Positions 18,567 through 28,998 are shown, counted from the stretch's first letter. The stretch is DNA of 64,000 nucleotides from Hyphobacterium sp. CCMP332 (GCF_014323565.1 NZ_CP058669.1:310001-374000); one strand, 5' to 3'. The notes: generated by a model from the sequence alone, not told the origin. Made by a program: numbers and translations.

Positions 18567-19439
18567 CTAATACGTTTCCTCGTCCCAGAACGGATACCAG
18601 GGCGGCATATCGGCAGAGGGTTTCAGCGGGAAATCCGGCGGGCGTTTTTCCAGAAAGCTCATCACGCCCTCGGCCGCATCCGGGCCAATCCCGGCATGCA
18701 GAATGGCTTTCGATTCAATCCGGTGCGCGTCCATCGGCGTGTGCGGCCCCAGCATGCGCCAGGCCATCTGCCGCATCATCGCCACCGAGACCGGCGCCGT
18801 TGTCTCCGCCAGCGTACGCGCATAGTCGATCGCGGCGGGCAGCAAATCCTCCGGCGCGTGCAGGCTTTTCAGCAAGCCGGCCTGATGCGCTTCTTCCGTC
18901 AGGAAGGTCCGGCCCGACATCGCCCAGTCCATCGCCGTTGAAATGCCGACCACGCGCGGCAAGAACCAGCTCGCCGCCCCGTCCCAGGCAATGCCGCGCT
19001 TTGAAAAGGGATAGGCCATTTTCGCGCCCGGCACGGCAAATCGGACATCCATGGGCAGGATCATGGTGGCCCCGATCCCGACCGCCGGACCGTTAATAGC
19101 GGCAATGACGGGTTTGATGGAGTTGAAGATTCGCAGATTCATCAAGCCGCCCGTATCGCGCCAGCGCGGGTCGTTATCGTCGAGACCGCCTTCAGCCTTG
19201 GCTTGCGACACCGCATTGAAGGTTTCAGCCCCCAGAGACAGATCGGCCCCGGCGCAAAAAGCCCGCCCTGACCCGGTGAAGATCACGGCGCGCACATCAT
19301 CATTGGCATCGGTATGATCAAGCGCTGCGACAACCTCGCGCATCATGTCGTGCGTATAGGCATTCATGGCCTGCGGCCGGTTCAGCGTGATCGTCGCGAC
19401 CGGCCCGTCAATATCCAGAAGAATGGTGTCGAAATTCAT
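18567..19439 (-). CDS. enoyl-CoA hydratase/isomerase (crotonase) family protein
   Basis: 290 residues from ATG 19439, preceded by GGAGATTCCCGC. Crotonase-fold motifs: ITLNRPQAMNAYTHDM, FTGSGRAFCAGADLS (acyl-CoA site and first oxyanion position) and AINGPAVGIGATMILPMD (second oxyanion position). The catalytic Glu pair cannot be assigned with certainty, so hydratase, isomerase and hydrolase activities are all possible. It lies 11 bases after the MFS gene on the same strand. Confidence 0.88.
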   Translation of the reverse strand: MNFDTILLDIDGPVATITLNRPQAMNAYTHDMMREVVAALDHTDANDDVRAVIFTGSGRAFCAGADLSLGAETFNAVSQAKAEGGLDDNDPRWRDTGGLMNLRIFNSIKPVIAAINGPAVGIGATMILPMDVRFAVPGAKMAYPFSKRGIAWDGAASWFLPRVVGISTAMDWAMSGRTFLTEEAHQAGLLKSLHAPEDLLPAAIDYARTLAETTAPVSVAMMRQMAWRMLGPHTPMDAHRIESKAILHAGIGPDAAEGVMSFLEKRPPDFPLKPSADMPPWYPFWDEETY

Positions 19440-19450
19440 GCGGGAATCTC

Positions 19451-20683
19451 CTAATCGTCTGTGCCTTCGCCGAACCATGCGCCGCGTTCGGTGAAGTGGA
19501 CCACGGCCAGCGCCGCAAGCCCGGTCAGGGCCTGTCCGGCGATCAGCGGCAGGGTGGAGTCATTATAGAGCTGGCCGATCACCGCGCCGATAATGGCGCC
19601 GATCACGCCCGTCCCGAACCCGTAGGCGGCAGACGCCGTTCCGGCGACATGGCCGACCGGCTCCATCGCCAGCGCGTTGAAATTGGCGGCGATCAGCCCC
19701 ATCAGCATCATCGCCAGCGTCAGCAGCGCCATGAAGATCAGCAGGTTTTCCGAGGCGAACACAATCAGTGCCACATGCGCGAGGCTGATCACGGTAAAGC
19801 CGATCAGCGCGCCTTGCGACAGCCGCCTCTGGCCCAGCCGCATCACCAGACGGGAATTGATGAAATTGGTGATCGCCATGCAGGCCGCCATACCGGCAAA
19901 GGCCAGCGTCCACACCGTTCCAAGGCCGAAATGTTCGGCCATGATCTGTTCGGAGGAATTGAGCAGGCCATACAGCCCGCCGAAGAAGAAGGCACCGGCA
20001 AACATATAGCCGACCATCGCCCGGTGCCGCAGGCTTTCGCGATAGGCGCGGATCGAATCCATGAAATCGAGCTTGCGCCGGTATTCCTCGTGCAGCGTCT
20101 CCGGGAGTCGGATGCTCAGCCAGATGGCGAGGCCCGAGGCCGTCACAAGCAGGAAAACAAAGATCCAGCGCCAGGGCGCGATCAGCAGAATGACTTGCCC
20201 CAGGCTGGGCGCGATCACCGGCACAGCCATGAACACCATCATCGCCATGGAGACGACCTGTGCCATGCGCCGCCCGGAGGTGAGGTCGCGCGCAATAGCG
20301 GTGCCGATCACCCGTGCGGCCGCAATGCTCATGCCCTGTAACAGGCGGCCCAGCAGCAGCACCTCGAAATTCCAGGCGATCAGGCAGAAGACGGTCGCGC
20401 CGATATAGAGGACCAGCGCGCCGAGCAGGACCGGCTTGCGCCCCCAGCTGTCCGACAGCGGACCATAGATCAGCTGCGCCAGACCGAAACCGACCAGAAA
20501 CGCTGTGATTACCAGCTGGCGTCTATTGGGGTTTTCGAGGCCGAGATCATCGCCGATGCCCGGAAGCGCCGGCAGCATCATATCGATCGACAGGGCGACG
20601 ATCCCCGTCGACAGGACCAGCAGCGTTACCAGCTGCCAGAACGTCATCAGCTGACGTTCACCCGCAAATTCTGAATCCTGCAT
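19451..20683 (-). CDS. MFS drug-resistance transporter, Bcr/CflA type
   Basis: 410 residues from ATG 20683 with GAGGGAC upstream. Twelve membrane segments are expected. The Bcr/CflA features are visible: LSIDMMLPALPGIGDDLG in helix 1, QLIYGPLSDSWGRKPVLL (the MFS A motif) and LLGRLLQGMSIAAARVIG in helix 4. Members export chloramphenicol, bicyclomycin, dipeptides or sulfonamides; the substrate here is unknown. Cotranscribed with the downstream crotonase, with no obvious functional tie. Confidence 0.9.
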   Translation of the reverse strand: MQDSEFAGERQLMTFWQLVTLLVLSTGIVALSIDMMLPALPGIGDDLGLENPNRRQLVITAFLVGFGLAQLIYGPLSDSWGRKPVLLGALVLYIGATVFCLIAWNFEVLLLGRLLQGMSIAAARVIGTAIARDLTSGRRMAQVVSMAMMVFMAVPVIAPSLGQVILLIAPWRWIFVFLLVTASGLAIWLSIRLPETLHEEYRRKLDFMDSIRAYRESLRHRAMVGYMFAGAFFFGGLYGLLNSSEQIMAEHFGLGTVWTLAFAGMAACMAITNFINSRLVMRLGQRRLSQGALIGFTVISLAHVALIVFASENLLIFMALLTLAMMLMGLIAANFNALAMEPVGHVAGTASAAYGFGTGVIGAIIGAVIGQLYNDSTLPLIAGQALTGLAALAVVHFTERGAWFGEGTDD

Positions 20684-20803
20684 CTGTCCCTCGTCCGGAC
20701 TAGGTGCGGGATTCAGTCCGGGATGGCAAGAAGAGGGCGCATACAACTAAAAATAGATTAATGTGCTCGTGGGCGTCAGGCCCGATGCGGTGCACTCGCA
20801 CCG

Positions 20804-21901
20804 TTACACATTGAACTTGAAGTGCAGGACATCGCCGTCCTTGACGAGATACTCCTTGCCTTCCTGACGCAGCTTTCCGGCCTCGCGGGCGCCGGCTTCG
20901 CCATTATAGGCGACATAGTCCTCATAGGCGATGGTTTCCGCCTTGATGAAGCCCTTCTCGAAATCGCCATGAATGACACCGGCGCAGCGCGGTGCGGTCC
21001 AGCCGTGCTTGAAGGTCCAGGCACGGGCCTCTTTCGGACCGACGGTGAAATAGGTCTGCAGCTCCAGAAGATTGTATCCGGCGTGGATCAGGCGATCGAG
21101 ACCGGCCTCTTCCAGACCGATGGCGTCGAGATATTCCTGCCGCTCATCAGCCTCCAGCAAGGCCAGCTCGCTCTCGATCTTGGCGGAAATCACCACCGCG
21201 TCAGAGCCCTGCTCGGCGGCATACTCCACAACGCGCTGTGAATGCGCATTGCCGGTTCCGGCACTGTCTTCATCGACATTGGCGATATAGAGGACGGGTT
21301 TGGAGGTGAGGAGTTGCAGCATCCGCCAGGCCTTGCGCTGATCGGCGGGCACATCGGCCTTGCGGGCCGGGCGGCCCTCGGTCAGCTCGGCGAGCGCCAG
21401 ATCAATCAGGACGAGGGCTTCCTTGGCCTCCTTGTCGCCAGTCCTGGCGCGCTTTTCCAGATTGCCCCGGCGCTTTTCAAGGCTCTCCATATCCGCCAGC
21501 ATCAGCTCGGTCTCGACCGTTTCCAGATCCGCGATCGGATCCACCCGGTCCTCGACATGGGTGACATCGTCATCCTCGAAGGCGCGCAGCACATAGGCGA
21601 TGGCGTCGGTCTCGCGGATATTGGCCAGGAACTGATTGCCCAGCCCTTCACCCTTGGAGGCACCGCGGACCAGCCCGGCGATATCGACAAAATTCATCCG
21701 CGTCGGAATGATCTCTTTCGACCCGGCGATTTTCGCCAGCACATCGAGGCGTGGTTCCGGCATGGCGACATCACCGACATTGGGCTCGATCGTGCAGAAG
21801 GGATAATTCGCCGCCTGCGCCGCTGCCGTCTGTGTCAGCGCATTGAACAGGGTCGATTTACCGACGTTCGGCAGGCCGACAATTCCGCATTTGAAACCCA
21901 T
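20804..21901 (-). CDS. ychF: redox-regulated ATPase YchF
   Basis: 365 residues. G1 is GLPNVGKST (9-17), followed by NYPFCTIEPNVG, FVDIAGLVRGASKGEGLGNQ and the degenerate G4 that makes YchF/Ola1 prefer ATP; a TGS domain ends the protein (YFTVGPKEARAWTF and KEYLVKDGDVLHFKFNV). YchF binds ribosomes and modulates stress responses. Its ATG shares one base with the pth stop (TAATG), giving close coupling in the prs-rplY-pth-ychF order. Confidence 0.95.
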   Translation of the reverse strand: MGFKCGIVGLPNVGKSTLFNALTQTAAAQAANYPFCTIEPNVGDVAMPEPRLDVLAKIAGSKEIIPTRMNFVDIAGLVRGASKGEGLGNQFLANIRETDAIAYVLRAFEDDDVTHVEDRVDPIADLETVETELMLADMESLEKRRGNLEKRARTGDKEAKEALVLIDLALAELTEGRPARKADVPADQRKAWRMLQLLTSKPVLYIANVDEDSAGTGNAHSQRVVEYAAEQGSDAVVISAKIESELALLEADERQEYLDAIGLEEAGLDRLIHAGYNLLELQTYFTVGPKEARAWTFKHGWTAPRCAGVIHGDFEKGFIKAETIAYEDYVAYNGEAGAREAGKLRQEGKEYLVKDGDVLHFKFNV

Positions 21902-22509
21902 TATTCTTGTCCCTTGTCATCACTCCCCGGCGCGGGCGCCAGGTGGGTCACCCTCGTCTGGAAGGCGTCATAATCTTCGGAGGCCAATAGTGGCATGGAG
22001 CGCGCAATCGCATCGATCAGATCGCTGACCCAAGCCTGTTCGGCCTTGGGTATATCGGACAGCACATAGCCGGTGACGCGATTCTTGTCACCCGGATGGC
22101 CGATGCCGATGCGGCCGCGGCGGAAATCGCCCTCGATATGCGCCTTGATGGAACGCAGACCGTTATTGCCGGCATGACCGCCGCCGGTTTTCAGGCGGAA
22201 TTTTCCGGGCGCCAGATCCAGCTCGTCATGGAAGACGACAATCCTGTCGGCAGGAATGTCGTAATAACGCGCGGCTTCGCCCACGGCGCGGCCACTTTCA
22301 TTGTAATAGGTGCCGGGTTTCAGCAGCAGGACTTTTTCGGGACCGGACGGCGTCTCGATCGTGCCCTCGCTCACCGCACCCTTGAAGCGCGCCTTCCAGG
22401 GGCTCAGACGCCAATAATCGGCCATCTCATCAAGTGTGAGAAAGCCGATATTGTGGCGGTTATAGCGATATTTCGAGTCCGGATTGCCCAGACCGACGAT
22501 CAGCAACAT
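21901..22509 (-). CDS. pth: peptidyl-tRNA hydrolase
   Basis: 202 residues. The family motifs are LLIVGLGNPDSKYRYNRHN with catalytic His19, NESGRAV, VFHDELDLAPGKFRLK and GGHAGNNGLRSI. It frees tRNA from drop-off peptidyl-tRNAs. The C-terminus is slightly extended and acidic. Coupled to ychF by a TAATG overlap and preceded by rplY with a short gap. Confidence 0.96.
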   Translation of the reverse strand: MLLIVGLGNPDSKYRYNRHNIGFLTLDEMADYWRLSPWKARFKGAVSEGTIETPSGPEKVLLLKPGTYYNESGRAVGEAARYYDIPADRIVVFHDELDLAPGKFRLKTGGGHAGNNGLRSIKAHIEGDFRRGRIGIGHPGDKNRVTGYVLSDIPKAEQAWVSDLIDAIARSMPLLASEDYDAFQTRVTHLAPAPGSDDKGQE

Positions 22510-22542
22510 GGTCAGCCCCCGAATGGCGGGGAGGCAAGGCCC

Positions 22543-23208
22543 CTAGTCTTCGGAGCCTTCGCCCTCTGCGTCATCGGCTTCGGCCTCGGTGCCTTCTTCG
22601 CCGTCTGCATCTTCGTCGGCAACAGCCGTTTCGTCTTCCAGAGCAACGCGGGCACCGGCCAGCGTGGCGATGGTGAAGTCACGGTCTGAAATGGTCGGCG
22701 TGATGCCTTCCGGCAGGGTCACATCGGAAATGTGAACCGAATCGCCGATTTCCATGGCGGAGATGTCGATCTCGATCGATTCCGGAATGGAACCGGCCGG
22801 GCAGGACAGCTCGACCGAGTGACGCACGACATTCAGTGCACCACCGCGTTTCAGGCCCGGTGATTTTTCCTCGCCGAGGAAGACCACGGAGACTTCAACA
22901 TCGATGATCGAATCCGCGTCGACGCGGAACAGGTCAATGTGCAGCGGCACGTCGGAGACCGGATCGAACTGGACGTCTTTCGGGATCACGGACTGCTTTT
23001 TGCCGTCATGCTCCAGCGTCACCATGTGCGACAGGAATTTGCCGGTATTGATCGCCTTGCGCAGAACGTTGTCACGCACGGCAATCGCGACCGGGCCCAG
23101 TTTTCCGCCATACAGCGTTCCGGGTACGAAGCCTTCGCGGCGAACAGCGCGAGCGGCACCGGTACCGGTGTTTTCGCGAACGTCGACGGGGAGAACGATG
23201 TCACTCAT
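22543..23208 (-). CDS. rplY: 50S ribosomal protein L25 (Ctc/TL5 type)
   Basis: 221 residues. The N-terminal L25 domain (VDVRENTGTGAARAVRREG, VPGTLYGG) binds 5S rRNA; the C-terminal TL5 beta domain follows (GSIPESIEIDISAMEIGDSV). The last 30 or so residues are almost entirely Asp, Glu, Ala and Gly, a tail common in alphaproteobacterial L25. It lies between prs and pth in the usual order. Confidence 0.95.
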   Translation of the reverse strand: MSDIVLPVDVRENTGTGAARAVRREGFVPGTLYGGKLGPVAIAVRDNVLRKAINTGKFLSHMVTLEHDGKKQSVIPKDVQFDPVSDVPLHIDLFRVDADSIIDVEVSVVFLGEEKSPGLKRGGALNVVRHSVELSCPAGSIPESIEIDISAMEIGDSVHISDVTLPEGITPTISDRDFTIATLAGARVALEDETAVADEDADGEEGTEAEADDAEGEGSED

Positions 23209-23356
23209 CGGTCTGATCCTTGAAACAAGAAAGGCCGCACCAGAAGCAGCCTATCGGGGCCGAGCCCCAAGCCAGTTGAATTCGAGCCGCGGCGTATAGC
23301 CGATCACTTCACGGCGCGCAACCGCTCTCAAGCGGGATTCACAGCCCGTAATGCGG

Positions 23357-24307
23357 CTAGTCAAACAGTTTGGAGACCGACTCCTCATTCGCGATCCGCC
23401 TAATGGCTTCACCCAGCAGCGGCGCGATGGAGATCATGCGGATATTCGGGGCCTTGGTCACCGACTCATCCACGGCAATGGAATCGGTCATCACCAGTTC
23501 GGAAAGCTCGGATTTCGCAATGCGTTCGACGGCTTTGCCGGACAGCACACCATGCGTGACGTAGGCGGAAACGCTGATCGCGCCCTGCTCTTTCAGCTTG
23601 GCCGCGGCATTGCACAGCGTGCCGCCTGAATCGACGATATCGTCGAAGATGATGCAGCGGCGGCCTTCGACATCACCGATGATATTCATGACTTCCGACT
23701 GGCCCGGTTTCGGGCGGCGCTTGTCGACGATGGCAATATCGGCACCCAGCCGGCTGGCCAGCGACCGCGCCCGGACCACACCGCCGACATCGGGAGAGAC
23801 AATCATCAGTTCCGAGGTGTCGTAATGGCGCAGAAGATCATCTTCAAAGACCGGTGTGACAAACAGATTGTCGGTCGGAATGTCGAAGAAGCCCTGTATC
23901 TGGCCGGCATGCAGGTCCAGCGTCAGAACCCGGTCGGCACCGGCTTCCGAGATCAGATTGGCGACCAGCTTGGCGGTGATCGGTGTGCGGCCACCGGTTT
24001 TGCGGTCCTGCCTTGCATAGCCGAAATAGGGGATGACGGCGGTGATCCGCTTCGCGCTCGCCCGCTTCAGCGCGTCGATGCAGATCAGGAGTTCCATCAG
24101 ATAGTCATTCGCCGGCTTCGACGTCGACTGGATCAGGAAGATATCCTCGCCGCGGATATTCTCGCCAATGCGGACGAAAATCTCGCCATCCGCGAAGCGT
24201 TCAATCTCGCATTCGGTGAGGGGGGCGTCGATATGATCGCCAATGGCTTTCGCCAGAACCTTGTTTGAAGTGCCTGAAACGAGTTTCAGAGGGGTCCGTC
24301 CAGCCAT
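23357..24307 (-). CDS. prs: ribose-phosphate pyrophosphokinase
   Basis: 316 residues from ATG 24307 (GGCGGA upstream). Motifs: [38 protein letters not shown], the metal-binding [16 protein letters not shown], and the PRPP loop [16 protein letters not shown]. It makes PRPP from ribose-5-phosphate and ATP, the donor used by apt in this window and in nucleotide, His and Trp synthesis. A 148-base gap before rplY could hold a second promoter. Confidence 0.96.
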   Translation of the reverse strand: MAGRTPLKLVSGTSNKVLAKAIGDHIDAPLTECEIERFADGEIFVRIGENIRGEDIFLIQSTSKPANDYLMELLICIDALKRASAKRITAVIPYFGYARQDRKTGGRTPITAKLVANLISEAGADRVLTLDLHAGQIQGFFDIPTDNLFVTPVFEDDLLRHYDTSELMIVSPDVGGVVRARSLASRLGADIAIVDKRRPKPGQSEVMNIIGDVEGRRCIIFDDIVDSGGTLCNAAAKLKEQGAISVSAYVTHGVLSGKAVERIAKSELSELVMTDSIAVDESVTKAPNIRMISIAPLLGEAIRRIANEESVSKLFD

Positions 24308-24374
24308 CGGTCCGCCTTTATGTTGCCGCGCAGAGGTCCGATAGCAGAGCCGGCGCCGGTATTGAACTGTTAAT

Positions 24375-25472
24375 TCATCCGTGGTCGGCAAATCCCGGTG
24401 GTTTCGGCAATCCCGGTGTGGATAAGCTCATCACCTTGAAGAGCGCGCCCATCTCGTCGGGGTCCGAAAGACGCATCACCTGCCGGGCGATTCGCGATTT
24501 TTGTTCCGGCGCCTGACGGATCAGGGCCGCGGCTCGCACCTCCAGCCCGAGCGCATTCAGCCAGTCGCCCTGCGTGGCGGGGCCGGCGACGTCCAGACCG
24601 GCGGCTTTCGCGAAACGGCCCAATTGTTCGAAATCGACCCGCGCCGTCAGATCAGCCGTGCCGGGCGCCTCCAGCGGATCGCACTTCTGGTGCTGGCGGA
24701 TGGCCTGAAACGTATCGCCCGCCTCGCTGAGGGCGGGGCCGTAATCAACAAACAGGGCATGGCCGGGGTGATCTGAAAAGCGTTGCGCCAGGACATCTAC
24801 CACCTGCTGATCGCCGGGCCGCAGCTCGGCCAGCGTGCCATCGGGCGCGCCGCGCAGGCGCTCCGGAACCAGATCGGCTTCGGTGCCGAGTTGCGGCCCG
24901 ACAGCAAACCGGAAGCCATCGCCCGCCTCGTTCAGCGCGATCATGCGTTCATGCCACTGGCCATTCTGTTTTACCGCCTGCCGCATGGGCAGACAGTCGA
25001 GAAATTCATTGCCGACAATGATCGCCGGGCCGGGCGGAATATCCTCGATCCGGTTGAGCCAGCCAATCTCCACACCCATGGGGGTCAGCGTCCGGCCCTG
25101 CACCATTTTCAATGCGGCACTGGCTTCGATCAGATGGATTTGCGCGGCCTGCATGAAGCCGGACACGGCCCGCCCGGCGCGCACAATGTCGCTCATCATC
25201 TGGCCGGTGCCGGGGCCCAGCTCGACCAGCTGGAAGCTGCCGGGCTGGCCCATATCCATCCACACCTGCGCGCACCACAGCCCCATCAGCTCGCCGAACA
25301 TCTGGCTGACCGAGGGGGCGGTGATGAAGTCCTCGCCCGCGCCAATCGGGTTTTTCGTCGCGTAATAGCCTTCACGCGGATCGAACATGGCTTCGGTCAT
25401 AAAGGCCGCCACCGAGACCGGTCCGCCATGGCGGATACGTTCGGCGATACGCCCGGCAATCCCGTCCATCAT
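24375..25472 (-). CDS. MidA/NDUFAF7-like SAM-dependent methyltransferase
   Basis: 365 residues. Motifs: [31 protein letters not shown], the SAM site [15 protein letters not shown], and [17 protein letters not shown]. This is the DUF185 family; the mitochondrial member NDUFAF7 methylates an arginine of a complex I subunit, so a role in NADH dehydrogenase assembly is a reasonable inference. The ATG overlaps the lgt stop, as in many alphaproteobacteria. A second ATG follows immediately. Confidence 0.9.
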   Translation of the reverse strand: MMDGIAGRIAERIRHGGPVSVAAFMTEAMFDPREGYYATKNPIGAGEDFITAPSVSQMFGELMGLWCAQVWMDMGQPGSFQLVELGPGTGQMMSDIVRAGRAVSGFMQAAQIHLIEASAALKMVQGRTLTPMGVEIGWLNRIEDIPPGPAIIVGNEFLDCLPMRQAVKQNGQWHERMIALNEAGDGFRFAVGPQLGTEADLVPERLRGAPDGTLAELRPGDQQVVDVLAQRFSDHPGHALFVDYGPALSEAGDTFQAIRQHQKCDPLEAPGTADLTARVDFEQLGRFAKAAGLDVAGPATQGDWLNALGLEVRAAALIRQAPEQKSRIARQVMRLSDPDEMGALFKVMSLSTPGLPKPPGFADHG

Positions 25473-26368
25473 TTGGAGGCGACGACTTTGGTCGGGGCCG
25501 GCGCTGGATCGGCTTTCAGGGCACGATAGAGCAACCACAGGCCCGCAAAGAACATCGGGATCGAAAGCAACATGCCCATCGTGACATAGCCTTGCAGGGC
25601 TTCCGGCATGTGGGCATCCGGTTCGCGCACCGTTTCCAGCAGCGCCCGCGACAGGCCGTAAATCACCAGGAAGGCACCGGTATTGAGGCCGGGCCGCGAC
25701 AGCGACTTGTATTTCCAGGTCAGCACATTGACGACGGCGAAGATCAGAAGGCCTTCCAGCGCCGCTTCATAAAGCTGGCTCGGATGGCGCAGGGCACACA
25801 AGCGGTCATTGGCAAAGCGCATCGCCCACGGCACATCGGTGACGCGGCCCCAGAGCTCGCCATTGATGAAATTCGCCATGCGTCCGAAAAACAGCCCGAT
25901 GGGCGCGACCACGGCGGCGGCATCGGCAATCCGCCACAGATCCAGCTTGCGCGCTCGCGCCGTCAGCCACAGTGCCAGACCGACCCCGATCAGCCCGCCA
26001 TGGAAAGACATGCCGCCTTCGGTAATGCCGGTAATGACCCATAAGGGCCGTTCCCAGAAGGCATCGATCTGGTAGAAGAGGACATAGCCCAGACGCCCGC
26101 CACCGATGACGCCAATGGTCGCCCACAGGAGGAGATCGTCGACATCCTCCTCATCAAATGGCGACCCTTTGGGCTTACCGTTCGAGGGCACCCAGAGTTT
26201 GGGACGCCGCGCCATCGCCACCATATAGCGCCAGCCGACCAGCAGGCCTGCGATATAGGCGAGCGCATACCAGCGGATATCAAACGCCCAGCCTTCATTG
26301 ATGAAATCCAGCGGAATGGAGAACAGGACCGGGTCAAAGTTGAAGGTCGGCTCGCAAATCTGTTGCAT
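25469..26368 (-). CDS. lgt: prolipoprotein diacylglyceryl transferase
   Basis: 299 residues, about seven membrane segments. The Lgt signature FGRMANFINGELWGR is present, with HGGLIGVGLAL and RHPSQLYEAALEGL, which hold catalytic residues. Lgt transfers diacylglycerol to the lipobox cysteine of prolipoproteins; substrates in this window could include the S10 peptidase, the lipocalin, the bufferin-like protein and the phosphatase-like protein. Divergent from ubiK. Confidence 0.95.
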   Translation of the reverse strand: MQQICEPTFNFDPVLFSIPLDFINEGWAFDIRWYALAYIAGLLVGWRYMVAMARRPKLWVPSNGKPKGSPFDEEDVDDLLLWATIGVIGGGRLGYVLFYQIDAFWERPLWVITGITEGGMSFHGGLIGVGLALWLTARARKLDLWRIADAAAVVAPIGLFFGRMANFINGELWGRVTDVPWAMRFANDRLCALRHPSQLYEAALEGLLIFAVVNVLTWKYKSLSRPGLNTGAFLVIYGLSRALLETVREPDAHMPEALQGYVTMGMLLSIPMFFAGLWLLYRALKADPAPAPTKVVASK

Positions 26369-26450
26369 CTGGGCTCCTGCGCTGGCCTGTCACATTGCAT
26401 CTGCGACCTGAAATCGCATATACGCACAGACAAGGAAAGAAGGCCACGAC

Positions 26451-26777
26451 ATGCAAACCCGTAATCCGCTGCTCAATGATTTCGCTGAACTGATGACGGA
26501 CGCCTTCTCGGCGGCGCAGGCAGCCGGTGAAGAGGCGCAGACCGTTTTCCGGGCGCAAGCCGACAAAATGGCGGCGCGTATGGATTTCGTCAGCCGCGAG
26601 GAATTCGACGCGGTCAAAGCCGTGGCACAGGCTGCGCGCGACGAGGCCGACGCTCTGAAGGTCCGCATCGAAGCTCTGGAAAAGGCGGCCACAAAGCCGG
26701 TTGCGAAGACGGCCTCGGCCAGAAAGCCGGCGGCGAAGAAATCCACAGCCAAAAAGCCTGCCAGCGGCAAGAAGTAA
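26451..26777 (+). CDS. ubiK: UbiK/BMFP accessory factor with basic tail
   Basis: 108 residues. Residues 1-80 match the BMFP (YqiC/UbiK) family: NPLLNDFAELMTDAF, then a helix rich in Ala and Glu and the coiled coil VSREEFDAVKAVAQAARDE, LKVRIEALEK. UbiK assists ubiquinone synthesis with UbiJ. The last 30 residues are a Lys/Ala/Pro tail (AAKKSTAKKPASGKK) resembling histone-H1-like tails, also seen in MoxR above. First of a run with the YbjN and proC genes. Confidence 0.85.
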   Translation: MQTRNPLLNDFAELMTDAFSAAQAAGEEAQTVFRAQADKMAARMDFVSREEFDAVKAVAQAARDEADALKVRIEALEKAATKPVAKTASARKPAAKKSTAKKPASGKK

Positions 26778-26920
26778 GCTAATCCACGACTCCTCACCGT
26801 CGGGGCTATTGCCCCGGCAGAAAAACCGGCCCTAGGCTTGTTCCCAAGGCCCGCGCGATTCGTTCCGGATCGCATGCGGAGGCCGGGACAGGGCAACCGG
26901 CGCGAAAGGACACACAGCGC

Positions 26921-27421
26921 ATGGAACTCGCGACTGAGACCACATCGTATGAGAGCGATCCGCTCGACGCCGTCGAGCAGGCCGTGATTGCCGAGCAATT
27001 GCCCTATGAGCGCGATGAGGCGGGCGAGCTGCACATGTCGGCGCCCGGCGCCTGGCGCGATCACCAGATCTGGTTCGCCTGGCGGCCCGATCATGACGCC
27101 ATTCACGTCTGCGCCAGCCTCGAGCTGAAGGCTCCGAAGGCCCGCTTTCGCGAGATTTGCGAGTTGGCCGCGCGCCTGAATGAAAAGCTCTGGTATGGCC
27201 ATTTCGATGTCTGGGAAGAGGATGGCGGCGTGGTCTGGCGTCACGGCATCCCGATTCCGCAAGGCGAGACCCTGTCTCCGGCGCAGGCCGCCGCATTGAT
27301 CAGCGCGGCCCGCGAAGCCGGCGAACGCTTCTATCCGGCCTTCCAGTTTCTGGTCTGGGGCGGAAAGACAGTGGAGGAAGCCGCGCAATCGGCCATGTTT
27401 GAAACCATTGGCGAGGCCTGA
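26921..27421 (+). CDS. YbjN domain protein
   Basis: 166 residues of the YbjN (type III secretion chaperone-like fold) family: DAVEQAVIAEQLPYERDEAG, EICELAARLNEKLWYGHFDV, WRHGIPIPQGETLS and FYPAFQFLVWGGKTVEEA. Function is not well defined; E. coli YbjN affects motility and stress responses. Two bases separate its stop from the GTG start of proC, so translation is likely coupled. Confidence 0.88.
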   Translation: MELATETTSYESDPLDAVEQAVIAEQLPYERDEAGELHMSAPGAWRDHQIWFAWRPDHDAIHVCASLELKAPKARFREICELAARLNEKLWYGHFDVWEEDGGVVWRHGIPIPQGETLSPAQAAALISAAREAGERFYPAFQFLVWGGKTVEEAAQSAMFETIGEA

Positions 27422-27423
27422 TT

Positions 27424-28254
27424 GTGACCACGGACGGACGTATCGCGCTGATCGGAGCCGGCCGTATGGGCGGAGCACTCGCCGCTGGTTGGCTGCGCGG
27501 CAAGGGCAAGATTGATCCCGCCCGGCTGCTGATCTGTGCGCCGAATCCCACTGACGAGATGGCGGTGCTGATCAAGACGCATGGTCTCAAATGCGTCGAT
27601 GCGCTCGGCCCGCGCATGGCGAAGGACGTCTCGCTGGTCGTGCTGGCGGTGAAGCCGCAAATCTTCCACCAGATTGCCGGCGATCTGGCCAAGGTCCTGC
27701 CGGACAATTGCGCCATCATTTCCGTTATGGCGGGCGTCACTATCCGCACCATGACCGAAGCACTGGGCGACCGGCCGATTATCCGCGCCATGCCCAACAC
27801 GCCCGCCGCCATCGGCGCGGGCATCATTGTGGCTGTAGCCAATGACGCGGGCGAAGCGCGTCAGGCCGAGGCCACCAAGCTTCTGAAAGTGGGCGGTTCG
27901 GTCGAGTGGATTTCCGACGAGCGCATGATGGATGCGGTGACCGCGGTTTCGGGATCCGGCCCGGCCTATTTCTTCCTGCTTGCCGAGGCGCTGGCCGGAG
28001 CGGGCGAAAATGAAGGCCTGCCGCGTGATCTGGCGGAGAAGCTGGCGACCAATACGCTGATCGGGGCCGGCGAACTTCTGAAACGCTCAGACCTCTCGCC
28101 GCAGGAATTGCGCCGTCAGGTCACCTCGCCCAATGGCACGACGCAGGCCGCGCTCGATGTGATGATGGGCAATAGCGCCCTGCCGGAATTGATGCGCCGC
28201 GCGGTCAATGCCGCCGAACGCCGTTCCCGCCAGCTCAGCGACCCGAACCGCTAG
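27424..28254 (+). CDS. proC: pyrroline-5-carboxylate reductase
   Basis: 276 residues. Rossmann motif IGAGRMGGALAAGW, VVLAVKPQIF, RAMPNTPAAIGAG and the C-terminal signature AVSGSGPAYFFLLAEALAGAG followed by SPNGTTQAALDV. Last step of proline synthesis, NAD(P)H-dependent. GTG start at 27424. The stop abuts the stop of the convergent SDR gene. Confidence 0.95.
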   Translation: MTTDGRIALIGAGRMGGALAAGWLRGKGKIDPARLLICAPNPTDEMAVLIKTHGLKCVDALGPRMAKDVSLVVLAVKPQIFHQIAGDLAKVLPDNCAIISVMAGVTIRTMTEALGDRPIIRAMPNTPAAIGAGIIVAVANDAGEARQAEATKLLKVGGSVEWISDERMMDAVTAVSGSGPAYFFLLAEALAGAGENEGLPRDLAEKLATNTLIGAGELLKRSDLSPQELRRQVTSPNGTTQAALDVMMGNSALPELMRRAVNAAERRSRQLSDPNR

Positions 28255-28998
28255 CTACCCGCCCTTCGACACATCGCGGTGACGGCGCATCAGGTGTTCG
28301 CCGCCATCGACGAGGATGGTTTCCGCCGTCATCACCGGGCTGGCGAGGATGAAGCGGACCGTGCGGACGATATCCTCCGGCGTTGAGCCGCCCTGCATCG
28401 GATTATTCCGGTGCGCGGCCTCGAATTCGGCCTTGCTCATATCCGGTGCGGGCAGGGTCAGGCCCGGCGCAACGCCATTGACGCGCACATTCGGCGCAAA
28501 CTGCATCGCCATCGTCTCGGTCGCGGTGTGCAGCCCGGCCTTGGCGAGGGTATAGCTGAAATGGTCCGGGTTCAGATTGTACAGTTTCTGGTCCAGCAGG
28601 TTGATCACACAGCCGGAATTGCGGGTCGCATGGCTTTCCGCCATCACTGACGCCAGAAGGCAGGGCGCAATCAGATTGATGTTCAGGATGCGCTGCATGT
28701 CCGCCGGATCAAGCGCATTGGCGGCGTCATAATCAAAGACCGATGCTGAATTGACCAGCACGTCGATCCGGCCCAGCCCGCGCACCAGTTGGACGAGGGC
28801 GGATGTCTCTGCGAGGTCGAATTGCACGGCCTCGGCTTCGCCGCCGGCGGCCCTTATGTCCGCCACGATCTGGCCGGCCTCATCCGCTGAATGGTTGAAA
28901 TGCACCCAGGCCTTATAGCCGTCTTCGGCCAGCGCTTTGGCGATGGCTGCGCCCAGACGCTTGCCAGCGCCGGTCACGAGGGCAATTTTAGGCATCAT
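28255..28998 (-). CDS. SDR oxidoreductase, pteridine-reductase-like
   Basis: 247 residues. The cofactor site is [16 protein letters not shown]; the Arg after the Lys in this TGxxxRxG pattern is typical of pteridine reductases (PTR1/FolM). NSAS replaces the usual NNAG, and the catalytic pair is Tyr and Lys in [11 protein letters not shown] role in reducing dihydropterins would fit folB and phhA elsewhere in the window, but this is inference. ATG 28998 has GGGAGG five bases upstream; this start overlaps the uvrC start on the other strand within CATG. Confidence 0.8.
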   Translation of the reverse strand: MMPKIALVTGAGKRLGAAIAKALAEDGYKAWVHFNHSADEAGQIVADIRAAGGEAEAVQFDLAETSALVQLVRGLGRIDVLVNSASVFDYDAANALDPADMQRILNINLIAPCLLASVMAESHATRNSGCVINLLDQKLYNLNPDHFSYTLAKAGLHTATETMAMQFAPNVRVNGVAPGLTLPAPDMSKAEFEAAHRNNPMQGGSTPEDIVRTVRFILASPVMTAETILVDGGEHLMRRHRDVSKGG